Part shown: piece by piece, positions 25,964 through 35,625 of the stretch
Layout of the letters: each line of letters starts with the position of its first letter
Position numbering within the stretch: the first letter of the stretch is position 1
Source of the DNA: Hyphomicrobiales bacterium
GTDB taxonomy: Bacteria; Pseudomonadota; Alphaproteobacteria; Rhizobiales; Xanthobacteraceae
DNA length: 45,109 nt
NCBI GenBank assembly: GCA_021732625.1
Contig: JAKFUP010000069.1
Location: 1-45,109 of the forward strand
Direction: 5' to 3'
Program-made: the position numbers and the translations under genes
The notes under the pieces: generated by a model
What the model saw: only the letters and a program-made list of their open reading frames with translations
Told to the model about the DNA's origin: nothing
Database searches by the model: none

Positions 25964-28032
25964 TGCGAACGTCCGAAGGAACACCCACCAAGCTTGGTTC
26001 GAGCTGGGATGGGCGAGGTACAAATTTTGCGATTTTCTCCGCGCACGCGGAGAAGATTGAACTCTGCCTGTTTGATCGTCAGGGACGCCGAGAGATCGAG
26101 CGCATCGCTCTGCCTGAGCGAACCGAAGATGTGTGGCACGGATATTTCCACGATGTCGTACCGGGGCAGCTTTACGGCTATCGCGTCAGCGGACCCTACG
26201 ACCCGCATAAAGGCCATCGGTTTAATTCGAACAAACTGTTGTTGGACCCCTACGCCAAAAAGGTCGCGGGACGTTTGGTCTGGAGCGATGCTCACTTTGC
26301 CTATCGCCCAGGAAGCCCGCGCGAAGATTTGTCTTTCGACCGCCGCGACAACGCACGCGGCATGCTGAAAGCTGTCGTCGTCGATGAAACATTCAACTGG
26401 GGACGACGGGGGAACCGCCCTTCGATCGCATGGGAAGACACAATTATCTACGAAGCGCACGTCAAAGGCTTGACTGAAGCGCGACGCGATCCGGTGCCGG
26501 GCCTTAAAGGCACCTACCGGGCGCTCGCGACGCCGGAAATGATTGGACATCTCAAACGTCTTGGCGTCACGACCATTGAACTGCTGCCCGTTCACGGATT
26601 GGTCGACGACAAAGCATTGGTCGAACGCAAGCTCACGAACTATTGGGGTTACAACACAATTTCATATTTCGCCGCCGAAGAGCGCTACGCTCAGGAAAGT
26701 GCATTCGACGAATTTCGCGCGGCCATCGCCCGGCTGCATGATGCCGGATTCGAGGTACTGCTCGATGTCGTCTACAATCATACGGCGGAAGGAAATCACC
26801 TTGGTCCAACGCTTTCCTTCCGTGGAATCGACAACGCTTCCTACTACTGGCTACATCCGGATGACGCGCGCTATTACGATGATTTCACCGGCTGCGGCAA
26901 TTCACTGAACCTCTCACACCCTCGCGTATTGCAGCTCGTAATGGATTCGTTGCGATATTGGGTCGACGTTTATCACATCGACGGATTCAGGTTCGATCTG
27001 GCGACAACGCTATGTCGCGGACCGCAAGGTTTTGAACAGAATGGCGCTTTCTTGACCGCCGTCCGGCAGGATCCCGTGTTGGCATCGGTCAAGTTGATCG
27101 CAGAACCATGGGATGTCGGGCTCGGAGGGTATCAGGTCGGCGCATTCCCCTCGCAATGGTCGGAATGGAACGACCGCTATCGCGGAACCATGCGCCGGTT
27201 CTGGTCCGGCGAAGGCAATCTCATTGGCGAGGTCAGCGGCCGAATGACCGCATCATCCGATCTGTTCAATCACGACGGTCGCCAGCCGCGGGCCAGCATC
27301 AATCACATCACTGTCCATGACGGATTCACTCTTGCCGATCTCTTCGCTTACAGTTCCAAGCACAACGAAGCCAATGGCGAAGACAATCGCGACGGCTCCA
27401 ACGACAATAATAGCAACAATTGCGGCCACGAAGGCCCGACCGACGATTCTCATATCGTCACTTTGAGGCGCCAACTCCGCAAGAACCAGCTGGCGTGCCT
27501 GCTGTTGGCACAAGGCGTCCCTCTCCTGCTCGCCGGCGACGAAGTGGGAAACAGCCAAGGCGGCAACAACAATGCTTACTGCCAAGACAACGAGATTGGC
27601 TGGATCGAATGGCCCGAACAGCCTGATGAAGATCTGTCTGATTACATAGGCCGACTGGCTGAAATTCGCCGGCAATTTCCGCAAATCACCTCGCGCCGAT
27701 GGGTGACGGGAAAGCAATCCGATGGCTCCTATGGTGTTCTTTGGCTTCGACCCGACGCAGACGAGATGACGGAAAAGGACTGGAGTTTTCCAGAAGGACG
27801 TTTCCTGTCTTATGTCCTTGGACCTGTCGAGCCGGGCAAGCCTGCTCTGTTTATTGTGCTCAATGCCGCACCTGAGGCGATTGCTCTCTCTCTCCCAAAA
27901 ATAGACGAATACAAAACATGGTCGCGCGTTCTGGACACAACATCTGACCCGCTGGAGGAGGCGTCGTTCGAGTCAGGCACCCACATAACAGTGCTTCCAC
28001 GCAGCGTCATGATATTTGGAGGAGCACCATGA
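25963..28032 (+). CDS. glgX: GlgX, glycogen debranching enzyme
   Basis: The 689-residue GH13_11 isoamylase-type enzyme has an N-terminal CBM48 domain (GTNFAIFSAHAEKIELCLFD) and VVYNHTAEGNHLGPTLSFRG. The catalytic motifs are GFRFDLATTLCR (nucleophile) and LIAEPWDVG (acid/base), and there is an asparagine/aspartate-rich loop near residue 475 (NGEDNRDGSNDNNSNN). It hydrolyses alpha-1,6 branches left by phosphorylase. It overlaps glgB by one base, and its stop overlaps a 30-codon ORF that precedes glgP. Confidence 0.94.
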   Translation: MRTSEGTPTKLGSSWDGRGTNFAIFSAHAEKIELCLFDRQGRREIERIALPERTEDVWHGYFHDVVPGQLYGYRVSGPYDPHKGHRFNSNKLLLDPYAKKVAGRLVWSDAHFAYRPGSPREDLSFDRRDNARGMLKAVVVDETFNWGRRGNRPSIAWEDTIIYEAHVKGLTEARRDPVPGLKGTYRALATPEMIGHLKRLGVTTIELLPVHGLVDDKALVERKLTNYWGYNTISYFAAEERYAQESAFDEFRAAIARLHDAGFEVLLDVVYNHTAEGNHLGPTLSFRGIDNASYYWLHPDDARYYDDFTGCGNSLNLSHPRVLQLVMDSLRYWVDVYHIDGFRFDLATTLCRGPQGFEQNGAFLTAVRQDPVLASVKLIAEPWDVGLGGYQVGAFPSQWSEWNDRYRGTMRRFWSGEGNLIGEVSGRMTASSDLFNHDGRQPRASINHITVHDGFTLADLFAYSSKHNEANGEDNRDGSNDNNSNNCGHEGPTDDSHIVTLRRQLRKNQLACLLLAQGVPLLLAGDEVGNSQGGNNNAYCQDNEIGWIEWPEQPDEDLSDYIGRLAEIRRQFPQITSRRWVTGKQSDGSYGVLWLRPDADEMTEKDWSFPEGRFLSYVLGPVEPGKPALFIVLNAAPEAIALSLPKIDEYKTWSRVLDTTSDPLEEASFESGTHITVLPRSVMIFGGAP

Positions 28033-28121
28033 CCACACTGCTTTCACACGACACGCAATCTCGTCCGAGCGTGCGAGTATCACGCAAACCACAGATGCTG
28101 AGAGTATCTGCCGTCCAATAG
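28029..28121 (+). CDS. 30-codon ORF between glgX and glgP
   Basis: An ATG overlapping the glgX stop (ATGA) opens 30 codons, starting MTTLLSHDTQS and rich in Ser and Arg, ending TAG at 28119. glgP starts twelve bases later. GGAG just before it (28020-28023) could serve as a ribosome site. It could be a coupling leader, a relic of a deleted gene, or chance. I do not recognise it. Confidence 0.3.
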   Translation: MTTLLSHDTQSRPSVRVSRKPQMLRVSAVQ

Positions 28122-28133
28122 CTGAGAAGACTC

Positions 28134-30626
28134 ATGGCAATTCCATTCAATATTTTCCGTTCGCCAGCCAAGCCGCCTGCCGCGTATCACCGCGATGCCG
28201 GTCCAACCGCCGCAGATATCAAAGCCGATATTCTGCTGAAAATCATTCTGACGGGCGGTAAGGATATCGCACACGCAACCAAACAAGACTGGTATCGCGC
28301 AACGGTGCTTACGCTTCGCGATCGTATTGTTCATCAGTGGTTGAAATCGAATCAGCAAACGCTTCGCAGCGCCGGGAAGCGTATTCATTACTTGTCGCTC
28401 GAGTTTCTGATCGGGCGACTTCTGACGGATGCGCTCAGCAACATGGGCGTTGTCGCGCCGTTTCGTACTGCTCTTGAGGAACTTGGGGTCGACTTCGATG
28501 AGCTGAAGCTCGTCGAACCAGACGCCGCGCTTGGAAACGGCGGTCTGGGCCGCTTGGCAGCCTGCTTCATGGAAAGCATGGCGAGCTTAGGCATTCCCGC
28601 GTTTGGCTATGGCATCCGCTACGAACACGGTCTTTTCCGTCAGATCATTTCCGATGGCTGGCAAGAGGAGTTTCCGGAACAGTGGCTCCTGTCGGGTAAC
28701 CCTTGGGAGTTCGAACGGCTCGAGACATCCTACGACGTCAACTTCGGCGGGGAAATTCAGAAAGCTCGCAAAGGGAGTGGCATTTCCTGGCATCCCGGCG
28801 AAACAGTACAGGCCGTGGCCTATGATACGCCCGTCGTTGGATGGCGCGGCCGTCATGTGAATACATTGCGCTTGTGGTCAGCGCGCGCAGTCGATCCGCT
28901 CCGACTTGAAACGTTCAACTCCGGCGATCATCTGGGCGCAATGTCCGAGCTTGCCCGGGCAGAAGCGATCTGCAAATTCCTGTATCCGAGCGATGAGAGC
29001 GATGCCGGGCGCGAACTTCGGCTGCGGCAGGAATATTTCTTTGTGTCCGCGTCGCTTCAGGACATCGTTAAATCGCATCTCGGCGGCCACGGCGAGCTTT
29101 CCAATATCCCGGCCCATGTCGCCATCCAGCTAAACGACACCCATCCGAGTCTTGCAGTACCGGAATTGATGCGGCTTTTGGTCGATTGCTATGGCCAGAC
29201 CTGGGACGATGCATGGGATATCACACGCAATACCATCTCTTATACCAACCATACACTTCTGCCCGAAGCGCTGGAAACATGGGATGTCGGGTTGATCGGG
29301 CGGTTGCTACCGCGTCATCTTGATATCATTTACCGGATCAACAACGAACATCTGCTGAAAGCGGCGGCCCGCGCACCCGGCGACAATCGTTACATCGAGG
29401 CCGTTTCGCTGATTGATGAGAAGAACGGCCGGCGCGTTCGCATGGCTAATGTCGCATTCGTTGGATCGCACAAAATCAACGGCGTATCGGCAATGCATAG
29501 CAAACTCCTTGCCAGAACCTTGTTCGCCGACCTGAACTCCCTTTATCCTGATCGCATCACCAACAAAACCAACGGAATCACATTTCGGCGCTGGCTGCAT
29601 CAGTGCAATCCAGAGCTGACCGCGCTGCTGAAGGAAACTTGCGGGGACGCGGTGGTCGATGACCCTGGCTTGATGACCAAGCTTGAACGAACCGCGGATG
29701 ATAGTGAATTGCAGCAGCGCTTTTTCGCCATCCGCCGGCGCAACAAGATCGCACTCTGTAAGATGATTGCAGAGCAGGTTGGCATCCACGCCGATCCCTC
29801 CGCGTTGTTCGACGTGCAGATGAAACGCATGCACGAGTACAAACGGCAACTGCTCAACGCCGTCGAAACTGTTGCTCTCTATCAAGCTATCCGCGACAAC
29901 CCGGATGGAAACTGGATTCCCCGCGTCAAGATTTTTGCCGGCAAGGCAGCGGCGAGCTACCGTCAGGCAAAACTGATCATCAAATTGATCAATGACATAG
30001 CCAATACCGTCAACAACGATCCAGCGATCCGCGGATTGCTGAAAGTCGCATTCATTCCAAACTACAACGTGAGCGCCGCAGAGTTGATCCTGCCCGCGTC
30101 AGACTTATCCGAACAGATATCAACCGCCGGCATGGAGGCTTCAGGCACTGGAAACATGAAATTTGCGCTCAACGGTGCTTTGACAATCGGTACGCTTGAC
30201 GGCGCCAACATCGAGATTATGGAGCACGTCGGTGCAGAGAATATTTTTATCTTCGGAATGCGGGCTGAAGATGTCGTGACGTCGCGCCGCTTTGGTCTCG
30301 ATGCTTCGGCTACATTCGCGAGCAGCCCGGAATTGAGCCGCGCTGTCGAAGCGATTGATGCCGGCGATTTTTCACCCGATGATCGCGGGCGATTCAAGCC
30401 AGTTGCCGATCATTTGCTGCATCACGATTATTATATGGTCGCCAAAGATTTCGAAAGCTACTATGCGACCCAAAGATCGATTGATGCTCTGTGGGATACG
30501 CCAGCATGGAGACTTTCGTCCATTCTGAATACGGCGCGGATGGCTTGGTTTTCTGCAGACCGAACGATTCGCGAATACGCTGAGGACATCTGGAAGATCG
30601 ATGTGCACGGCATCGACCTGCGCTAA
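28134..30626 (+). CDS. glgP: GlgP, glycogen/alpha-glucan phosphorylase
   Basis: This 830-residue GT35 enzyme contains GNGGLGRLAACFMES near residue 135, KRMHEYKRQLLNA, and the PLP-lysine segment SGTGNMKFALNGALTIGTLD near residue 675. It releases glucose-1-phosphate from chain ends. Length is typical (about 800-840). It ends the glucan operon; the next gene follows 36 bases later and is unrelated in function, though it could be co-transcribed. Confidence 0.95.
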   Translation: MAIPFNIFRSPAKPPAAYHRDAGPTAADIKADILLKIILTGGKDIAHATKQDWYRATVLTLRDRIVHQWLKSNQQTLRSAGKRIHYLSLEFLIGRLLTDALSNMGVVAPFRTALEELGVDFDELKLVEPDAALGNGGLGRLAACFMESMASLGIPAFGYGIRYEHGLFRQIISDGWQEEFPEQWLLSGNPWEFERLETSYDVNFGGEIQKARKGSGISWHPGETVQAVAYDTPVVGWRGRHVNTLRLWSARAVDPLRLETFNSGDHLGAMSELARAEAICKFLYPSDESDAGRELRLRQEYFFVSASLQDIVKSHLGGHGELSNIPAHVAIQLNDTHPSLAVPELMRLLVDCYGQTWDDAWDITRNTISYTNHTLLPEALETWDVGLIGRLLPRHLDIIYRINNEHLLKAAARAPGDNRYIEAVSLIDEKNGRRVRMANVAFVGSHKINGVSAMHSKLLARTLFADLNSLYPDRITNKTNGITFRRWLHQCNPELTALLKETCGDAVVDDPGLMTKLERTADDSELQQRFFAIRRRNKIALCKMIAEQVGIHADPSALFDVQMKRMHEYKRQLLNAVETVALYQAIRDNPDGNWIPRVKIFAGKAAASYRQAKLIIKLINDIANTVNNDPAIRGLLKVAFIPNYNVSAAELILPASDLSEQISTAGMEASGTGNMKFALNGALTIGTLDGANIEIMEHVGAENIFIFGMRAEDVVTSRRFGLDASATFASSPELSRAVEAIDAGDFSPDDRGRFKPVADHLLHHDYYMVAKDFESYYATQRSIDALWDTPAWRLSSILNTARMAWFSADRTIREYAEDIWKIDVHGIDLR

Positions 30627-30662
30627 CTCAGGCTGGGAAATTATGATCTACAGGAGAAGCAC

Positions 30663-31151
30663 GTGAGAACGTCTGTCTTTCTAACCGTTCTAATGACGAT
30701 TGTGCCTCTCGCCGTCGCAGCTCATGATGGCGAGCAGCACTCCAAGACGAACGATCATCATCACGCGATATTCTCTGCTGGAGAGCCCGGCGATGCCAGT
30801 AAACCTGCCCGCATCATTAAAGTAATCATGTCCGAGTCGGACGGAAAGATGCTGTTCGCTCCGGCGCGCATCGAACTAAAAGAAGGCGATCAGGTCAAAT
30901 TCGTTTTGTTTAATCGCGGCGAGTTGGACCACGAATTCGTTCTGGCCAGCACAGCCGACAACCTCAAACATGCCGAAGAGATGAAAAAGAATCCGGATAT
31001 GGCGCACGAGGAGCCAAACAGTAGTCGTTTAAGCCCAAAGCAATCGGGCCAGATTGTGTGGCGCTTCACAAAGAGCGGTGAATTTGAGTATGCTTGCCTT
31101 ATTCCTGGCCATCGCGAAGCCGGAATGATCGGGACCATCGTTGTGAAGTGA
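30663..31151 (+). CDS. Periplasmic cupredoxin
   Basis: This 162-residue protein has a signal peptide (residues 1-20) and a histidine-rich linker (DHHHA, residues 31-35), then a single cupredoxin domain. The type 1 copper ligands are H90 (LDHEFVL), C145, H150 and M155 (YACLIPGHREAGM). It starts at GTG 30663 after a well-placed AGGAGAAG. Such proteins are found with copper handling or as electron carriers. No partner gene is next to it: on one side is glgP and on the other a relic. Confidence 0.85.
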   Translation: MRTSVFLTVLMTIVPLAVAAHDGEQHSKTNDHHHAIFSAGEPGDASKPARIIKVIMSESDGKMLFAPARIELKEGDQVKFVLFNRGELDHEFVLASTADNLKHAEEMKKNPDMAHEEPNSSRLSPKQSGQIVWRFTKSGEFEYACLIPGHREAGMIGTIVVK

Positions 31152-31158
31152 TTTCGCG

Positions 31159-31480
31159 TCATTGAACAGATGCGGTCGTGGAGAGCGTCAGAGCTCCTAT
31201 TCCGATCGCGACGATGCCGATAACGCCTTGGATTACGCGATTAACCCAGGTCAACCGATGCGCCGATACCGTCAGCGCTACAGCGATGATAGGACACCCA
31301 TTCCGAGCATCGACCCGATGCCGAAGAGGCATACGTAAAGCATTCCGTAAAAAGAACTGGCGATCTGCGAGACAGCAAGAACACCGCCGCGATATGAACA
31401 GCCTCCAGCGCAATGCTGCATTCCGATTAGAAAGCCAAGCCCAAGAAATTCCGAACATCTTTACCTAGCTTATTGAACAT
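31159..31480 (-). pseudogene. Nickel/cobalt-permease-like (HoxN/UreH family) relic
   Basis: On the minus strand, pieces in different frames spell GLAF then IGMQH, then ALEAVHIAAVFLLSR. This resembles the H-x4-D-H helix of NiCoT permeases, with the aspartate replaced by valine. It is followed by SSFYGMLYVCLFGIGSMLGM and finally VSAHRLTWVNRVIQGVIGI to a stop at 31159. At least two frameshifts and a large missing middle (the family is over 200 residues) make it non-functional. The family call is from memory of the pattern. Confidence 0.5.
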
Positions 31481-31562
31481 CAAACAATTGTACTCACGCC
31501 AATACAGCTTCGAGAGGAATCACTGATTTTTACCAACCAGTTGGATAGCCCATCTTAATCGG

Positions 31563-32702
31563 CTATCGAGAATATTCTCGAACCAGAGACCTTGCGATAA
31601 CAATGTTCTGAACCTCGGTTGTGCCGTCGAGATATTCGGCGACTTTGGCCGCAGCCAAATGACGTGACAGAGGCCGCTTGGTTCGTAAACCTTCCGCACC
31701 CATCGCCTGCATGCAGGCAGCCACGCCTCCCATTGCGGCGCGGGTCGAGAATTTCTTGGCATGGGCTGCAGCAATGGTGCCGGACAAGCCTTCGTCGAGA
31801 AGCGCAGCTGCTCGATAGGTCAGAAGCTTGGCGGCCTCCAGATTGGTTGCAACTTCCGCGAGCTGCCATTGCAAGCCTTGGAACGCGAGTGTGGATTGGC
31901 CGAATGCTTGACGGCCAGCAGCATAACCGAGCGCTTTATCGAGCGCATCACCAAGAATCCCACAGCACATGGCGCTCAAGAGAACTCTTGCGAGATCGAT
32001 GCCGGCCATGGCTCCCTTGAAGCCACGCCCCGGCGGAAGAAAGAGCATGTCTTCGCTGACATGAACGTCCTTCAAGACTATCCCCGACGTTCCCATCGCA
32101 TGAGCACCGAGCAAAGTGTAGGCGGATTCAATTGTCAGCCCGGGTGTCCCGCGCGGGACTAGGAATGACGCTATGCCTGCGGCTCCACCGGCATCATCGG
32201 TCTGGGCATAGACGCAGAAAATATCAGCTCGAGCTGCGTTCGTGACCCAGGCCTTGGCGCCGTTCAGAACCCAGCCGTTTCCATCGCGTCTCGCCCGGGT
32301 TGAGATGGCAGCAGCATCTGTCCCGACATCAGGTTCGGTCAAACAGAACGCGCCTATCTTCTCTCCGGACAGCATCCTTTCGAGATGCAGGGCTCTTTGA
32401 GCGTCATCCTTCGAAAGGCTTGCAGCCAGGTTGTTATGAACGACCAGGCTGAAAGCGAAGCCGAGATCGCCTGCCGCGATTGTCTCAAGGACTCGTGCAG
32501 TATCCGAAAATGAAGCGCCGCTTCCTTTGAATTTTTCTGCAACCAAAAGCCCGCCGAAGCCGGCAGCAACGGCCTTGCGTAGCGTCATCTCGGCCATCGC
32601 CCGATCCAGTTCCCACACCTCTGCCTGGGGCACGACGTGGTCGCGTGCAAATATCCTTGCCTTCTCGATCAGGAGTGACGGCGGTTTTACTTTCTCGGTC
32701 AA
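31563..32702 (-). CDS. Acyl-CoA dehydrogenase
   Basis: The 379-residue flavoprotein has the acyl-CoA dehydrogenase signatures: IGAFCLTEPDVGTDAAAIST, GWVLNGAKAWVTNA, and the C-terminal helical region with LQWQLAEVATNLEAAKLL and YLDGTTEVQNIVIARSL. It oxidises an acyl-CoA to the enoyl-CoA and passes electrons to ETF; chain length is unknown. The start chosen is TTG 32702, with GGGAG six bases upstream; no ATG fits, since an earlier in-frame start would run deep into the ligase gene. It follows the ligase gene by ten bases and is probably in its operon. Confidence 0.87.
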   Translation of the reverse strand: MTEKVKPPSLLIEKARIFARDHVVPQAEVWELDRAMAEMTLRKAVAAGFGGLLVAEKFKGSGASFSDTARVLETIAAGDLGFAFSLVVHNNLAASLSKDDAQRALHLERMLSGEKIGAFCLTEPDVGTDAAAISTRARRDGNGWVLNGAKAWVTNAARADIFCVYAQTDDAGGAAGIASFLVPRGTPGLTIESAYTLLGAHAMGTSGIVLKDVHVSEDMLFLPPGRGFKGAMAGIDLARVLLSAMCCGILGDALDKALGYAAGRQAFGQSTLAFQGLQWQLAEVATNLEAAKLLTYRAAALLDEGLSGTIAAAHAKKFSTRAAMGGVAACMQAMGAEGLRTKRPLSRHLAAAKVAEYLDGTTEVQNIVIARSLVREYSR

Positions 32703-32708
32703 CTTGAA

Positions 32709-32713
32709 CTCCC
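32709..32713 (-). promoter_or_regulatory. Ribosome binding site for acyl-CoA dehydrogenase TTG start
   Basis: On the minus strand GGGAG overlaps the last base of the ligase stop codon and lies six bases before TTG 32702. It supports that start and translational coupling of the two genes. Confidence 0.6.
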
Positions 32714-34380
32714 TATTCCTTGCCCGTCCGGAATTGCTGCCGAAGCGTGACCCGCGATACTTTTCCAACAGATGTCTTGGGAATCTCGCTTACAAACTTG
32801 AGGTCGTCCGGGACTTGCCATTTGGCAAATCTCGAGCCGAGCAGTTCAAGCAACTCTTCTCGATTGGCGGTTGTCCCCTCATGCAAGACGACAATCGCTA
32901 GCGGACGCTCTCCCCACCGCTCGTGAGGAATAGCAATCAGCGCGCACTCCTTAACAGCCGGATGCTCGAGAAGAACGCTCTCCAGATCAAGGGGGCTGAT
33001 CCATTCACCTCCAGATTTTATGAGATCCTCGGTCCGATCCAGCACCTTGATATAGCCTTCCGCGTCAATGGTGCCGATATCGCCGGTGCGGAAAAAGCCG
33101 TCGTCAGTCCAGCGATCGTTTGCGTCCGGCCTGTTCAAGTATCGCGCTGTGACGCTCGTACCGCGAAGCTGAATCTCGCCTTGGCTCACGCCATCCCACG
33201 GAAGCAACCGGCCATCGCGCACGTTACGGATGTGAACGATCGGCAACGGAACGCCCTGTTTGGCAAGAAAGCGAACTTGCTCCTCGGGGCTTTCGCCCAG
33301 CAATCGCAGATTAGGACGGCTGACGGCTGCGATGCCCGACGACTCGGTCAGACCCCAACCTTGAAACATCGATACACCATTGCGTTGAGCACCTCTGATC
33401 AGCGTTTCAGTGGGAGCCGAACCGCCGGTCATCACGGTCAAGCCGTCGAGCGACCAGCGTCCGGGGTGTTGCTTCATTTCGTCAAAAACATCGCTCCACA
33501 CCGTTGGCACGCCTGCAGACCATGTGACCTTTTCGCTTTGACAAAGCCCCAGGACATCCTGCGGGCCCGGCCGAATTCCCGGATAGACTTGCGTGACACC
33601 AACCATGGTCGCGGAGAATGGAATGCCCCATCCATTGACATGGAACATCGGTACCAGCGGCATGACGACATCCCGTCGCCCAAAACCCATTCCATCGACC
33701 ATCGCTTCAGCGAATGCATGAAGAACGAGTCCGCGATGAGAATACACGACACCTTTGGGACGCCCTGTCGTACCGCCCGTAAAACAAAGTGTGGCCGCAT
33801 CGCGCTCGACGACGTTCGCCATCGGCGCATCGGCAGACCCGCTCTCGATGAGTTCGTTGTAACTGACGTGTCCCGGGACCCGAGCTCCGGCTAACGAGAA
33901 GACGAATACCTTTAGGCCGTCAAACTGATCGAGGACAGACTTGACAAGCGGCAACAACGTATCCTCGACGATCAGGATACGGTCGTTGGCTTCCTTGACT
34001 GTATAGGCAATTTCATCGGGATGAAGACGGAGGTTGATTGTGTGCAGCACGCCACCGGCCACAGGCACTCCGAAATAGGCTTCCAGATGTGCATAATGAT
34101 TCCACAACAGACTTCCGACCCGATCGCCGCGCTTGAGGCCCAGCCGCCTAAGCGCGTCGGCCAGTTTCAAGGCGCGGCGATGAAAGTCTGCATATGAATA
34201 ACGGAAAAGGCTTCCGTCAGGCAAACGGGTCGCGATCTGCGAACACGCATGGACCGTTCCCGCCCGCTCAAGAATGTGATTGAGAGTTAGCGCAAAATCC
34301 ATCGTTGTTGCGGCGAACGACGGGTCGGACGGATCAGCTTCACTGCCGATTCGCTGACCTTTGGAGGTTGCGGCAGTCAT
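32713..34380 (-). CDS. Long/medium-chain acyl-CoA ligase (AMP-binding)
   Basis: This 555-residue ANL-family enzyme carries the P-loop LCFTGGTTGRPKGVVYSHR near residue 195, QGWGLTESSG (A5 motif), DGFFRTGDIGTID (A7) and RTEDLIKSGGEWIS (A8). A C-terminal GKVSRVTLRQ supplies the catalytic lysine. It activates a carboxylic acid with ATP and CoA. Together with the dehydrogenase downstream it suggests beta-oxidation of a fatty or aromatic side-chain acid. The start MTAATSKG at 34380 is likely; an internal ATG before DFALTLNHI is an alternative. Confidence 0.9.
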   Translation of the reverse strand: MTAATSKGQRIGSEADPSDPSFAATTMDFALTLNHILERAGTVHACSQIATRLPDGSLFRYSYADFHRRALKLADALRRLGLKRGDRVGSLLWNHYAHLEAYFGVPVAGGVLHTINLRLHPDEIAYTVKEANDRILIVEDTLLPLVKSVLDQFDGLKVFVFSLAGARVPGHVSYNELIESGSADAPMANVVERDAATLCFTGGTTGRPKGVVYSHRGLVLHAFAEAMVDGMGFGRRDVVMPLVPMFHVNGWGIPFSATMVGVTQVYPGIRPGPQDVLGLCQSEKVTWSAGVPTVWSDVFDEMKQHPGRWSLDGLTVMTGGSAPTETLIRGAQRNGVSMFQGWGLTESSGIAAVSRPNLRLLGESPEEQVRFLAKQGVPLPIVHIRNVRDGRLLPWDGVSQGEIQLRGTSVTARYLNRPDANDRWTDDGFFRTGDIGTIDAEGYIKVLDRTEDLIKSGGEWISPLDLESVLLEHPAVKECALIAIPHERWGERPLAIVVLHEGTTANREELLELLGSRFAKWQVPDDLKFVSEIPKTSVGKVSRVTLRQQFRTGKE

Positions 34381-34554
34381 CCAGGCAAAGCCTCGAATTG
34401 TTGGTCGTGACCACGACTATACAATTGAGACGGGTAAGCGCAAACTTCCGAATTGGCGTTGCGACCGGAGGCCTTGTTCAAGCGAAACTCACGGCACTTA
34501 CCGCCGCCGATCGTTTCGGCGACGTTTCATTTGGAAACAATCAAGGCGGATCGT

Positions 34555-35625
34555 CTAAGCCGCGGCCTTGTTTCGATTATCCGCCAGACGCTTGTCGACA
34601 AGCGCGACAATGCGGTCGAGCACAGGATGGCTCATACCATGTTGCTTGGCGGAGAGTTGAACAAGTTTGTCAGCGCGTTCGATGTTTTGCGCTCCGTTGT
34701 TCAGAGCGCGCGCAGCGGATGCCGGGCGGGACAGACTTTCGGCGGCTGCCGCATACTTTTCGAACGCCACCAGTTCGTCGCGCGACGCACCAATCTTGAC
34801 GCACAGATCGATTACGAAGTTATAGATCGAACGCGACTCCTCAAGGTCAGTGTGCACCGCCTCCTGTGCCGTACGCATGCCGTCCGTTGTGATGCAGCGA
34901 TAGTTGCCCGCAATCAGCATCGCCCATTTCGCCAAAGGCACAAACAAAGAGTCGTAGAAGCGCAGCTTGACCGGAAGTTCGACCTTGCCCTCAGGCGTAT
35001 CGTAGCGAACCGCATCGATATCGTTTTCGATATTGCGCAGAATCTGGTTACTGTTTTCGTCGTCGAAGCGCGCGACCTTGAAGTTCGTCGGCAATGTCAC
35101 TTGGAGTACATTGACCTTCTCGTCCGGCGGACGAATTGCCTGCGGATCAGGACTGCACAGCGTCAGTCTACCCGGGTCGAAACTGTCCCATACCGTAGGC
35201 GCCGTATAGGCCGGCTCGATCACAGTCGCATTTAGACCCGGGATGCGCTTCATGTAGGGCAACGGCGGCATATTCATGATCGACATGCAAGGGACCCGCG
35301 ATCGGGCAACAGCATCGAGCAACTCGCGGACACTCGGCGAGCCATATTGGGGCTCCTGCATAGCGAGCCCGATCAAATCATAGTCTTTCGGGTTCACATC
35401 AGCAGGACCTGCCGCGGAAACCTTGCCTTGTAGCTTACGTGAGTCGATCTCGATCTGGTCTTTGCGACCCCGGATTGGCATCCGCACACGAAAGCCTTCT
35501 GAATTGATCAAGTCTGCTTCAGCCGGCAAGCAAACCAACGTCACGTTATGGCCACCAAACATCATCTTGGATGCAAGCAGCGAACCGTATGACGCACCGA
35601 GAATCAGAATGTTGTAGTTTGGCAT
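34555..35625 (-). CDS. NAD(P)-dependent dehydrogenase, ketopantoate-reductase-like
   Basis: The protein has about 356 residues. Its N-terminus NILILGASYGSLLASKMM is a Rossmann dinucleotide-binding motif of the ApbA/PanE superfamily, and a helical C-terminal domain follows (KWAMLIAGNYRCITTDGMRT). AAGGAG nine bases before ATG 35625 fixes the start. Typical PanE is about 300 residues, so this is a longer divergent relative, and true ketopantoate reduction is doubtful. It sits between an acyl-CoA ligase operon and an aminotransferase; the substrate is unknown. Confidence 0.65.
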   Translation of the reverse strand: MPNYNILILGASYGSLLASKMMFGGHNVTLVCLPAEADLINSEGFRVRMPIRGRKDQIEIDSRKLQGKVSAAGPADVNPKDYDLIGLAMQEPQYGSPSVRELLDAVARSRVPCMSIMNMPPLPYMKRIPGLNATVIEPAYTAPTVWDSFDPGRLTLCSPDPQAIRPPDEKVNVLQVTLPTNFKVARFDDENSNQILRNIENDIDAVRYDTPEGKVELPVKLRFYDSLFVPLAKWAMLIAGNYRCITTDGMRTAQEAVHTDLEESRSIYNFVIDLCVKIGASRDELVAFEKYAAAAESLSRPASAARALNNGAQNIERADKLVQLSAKQHGMSHPVLDRIVALVDKRLADNRNKAAA

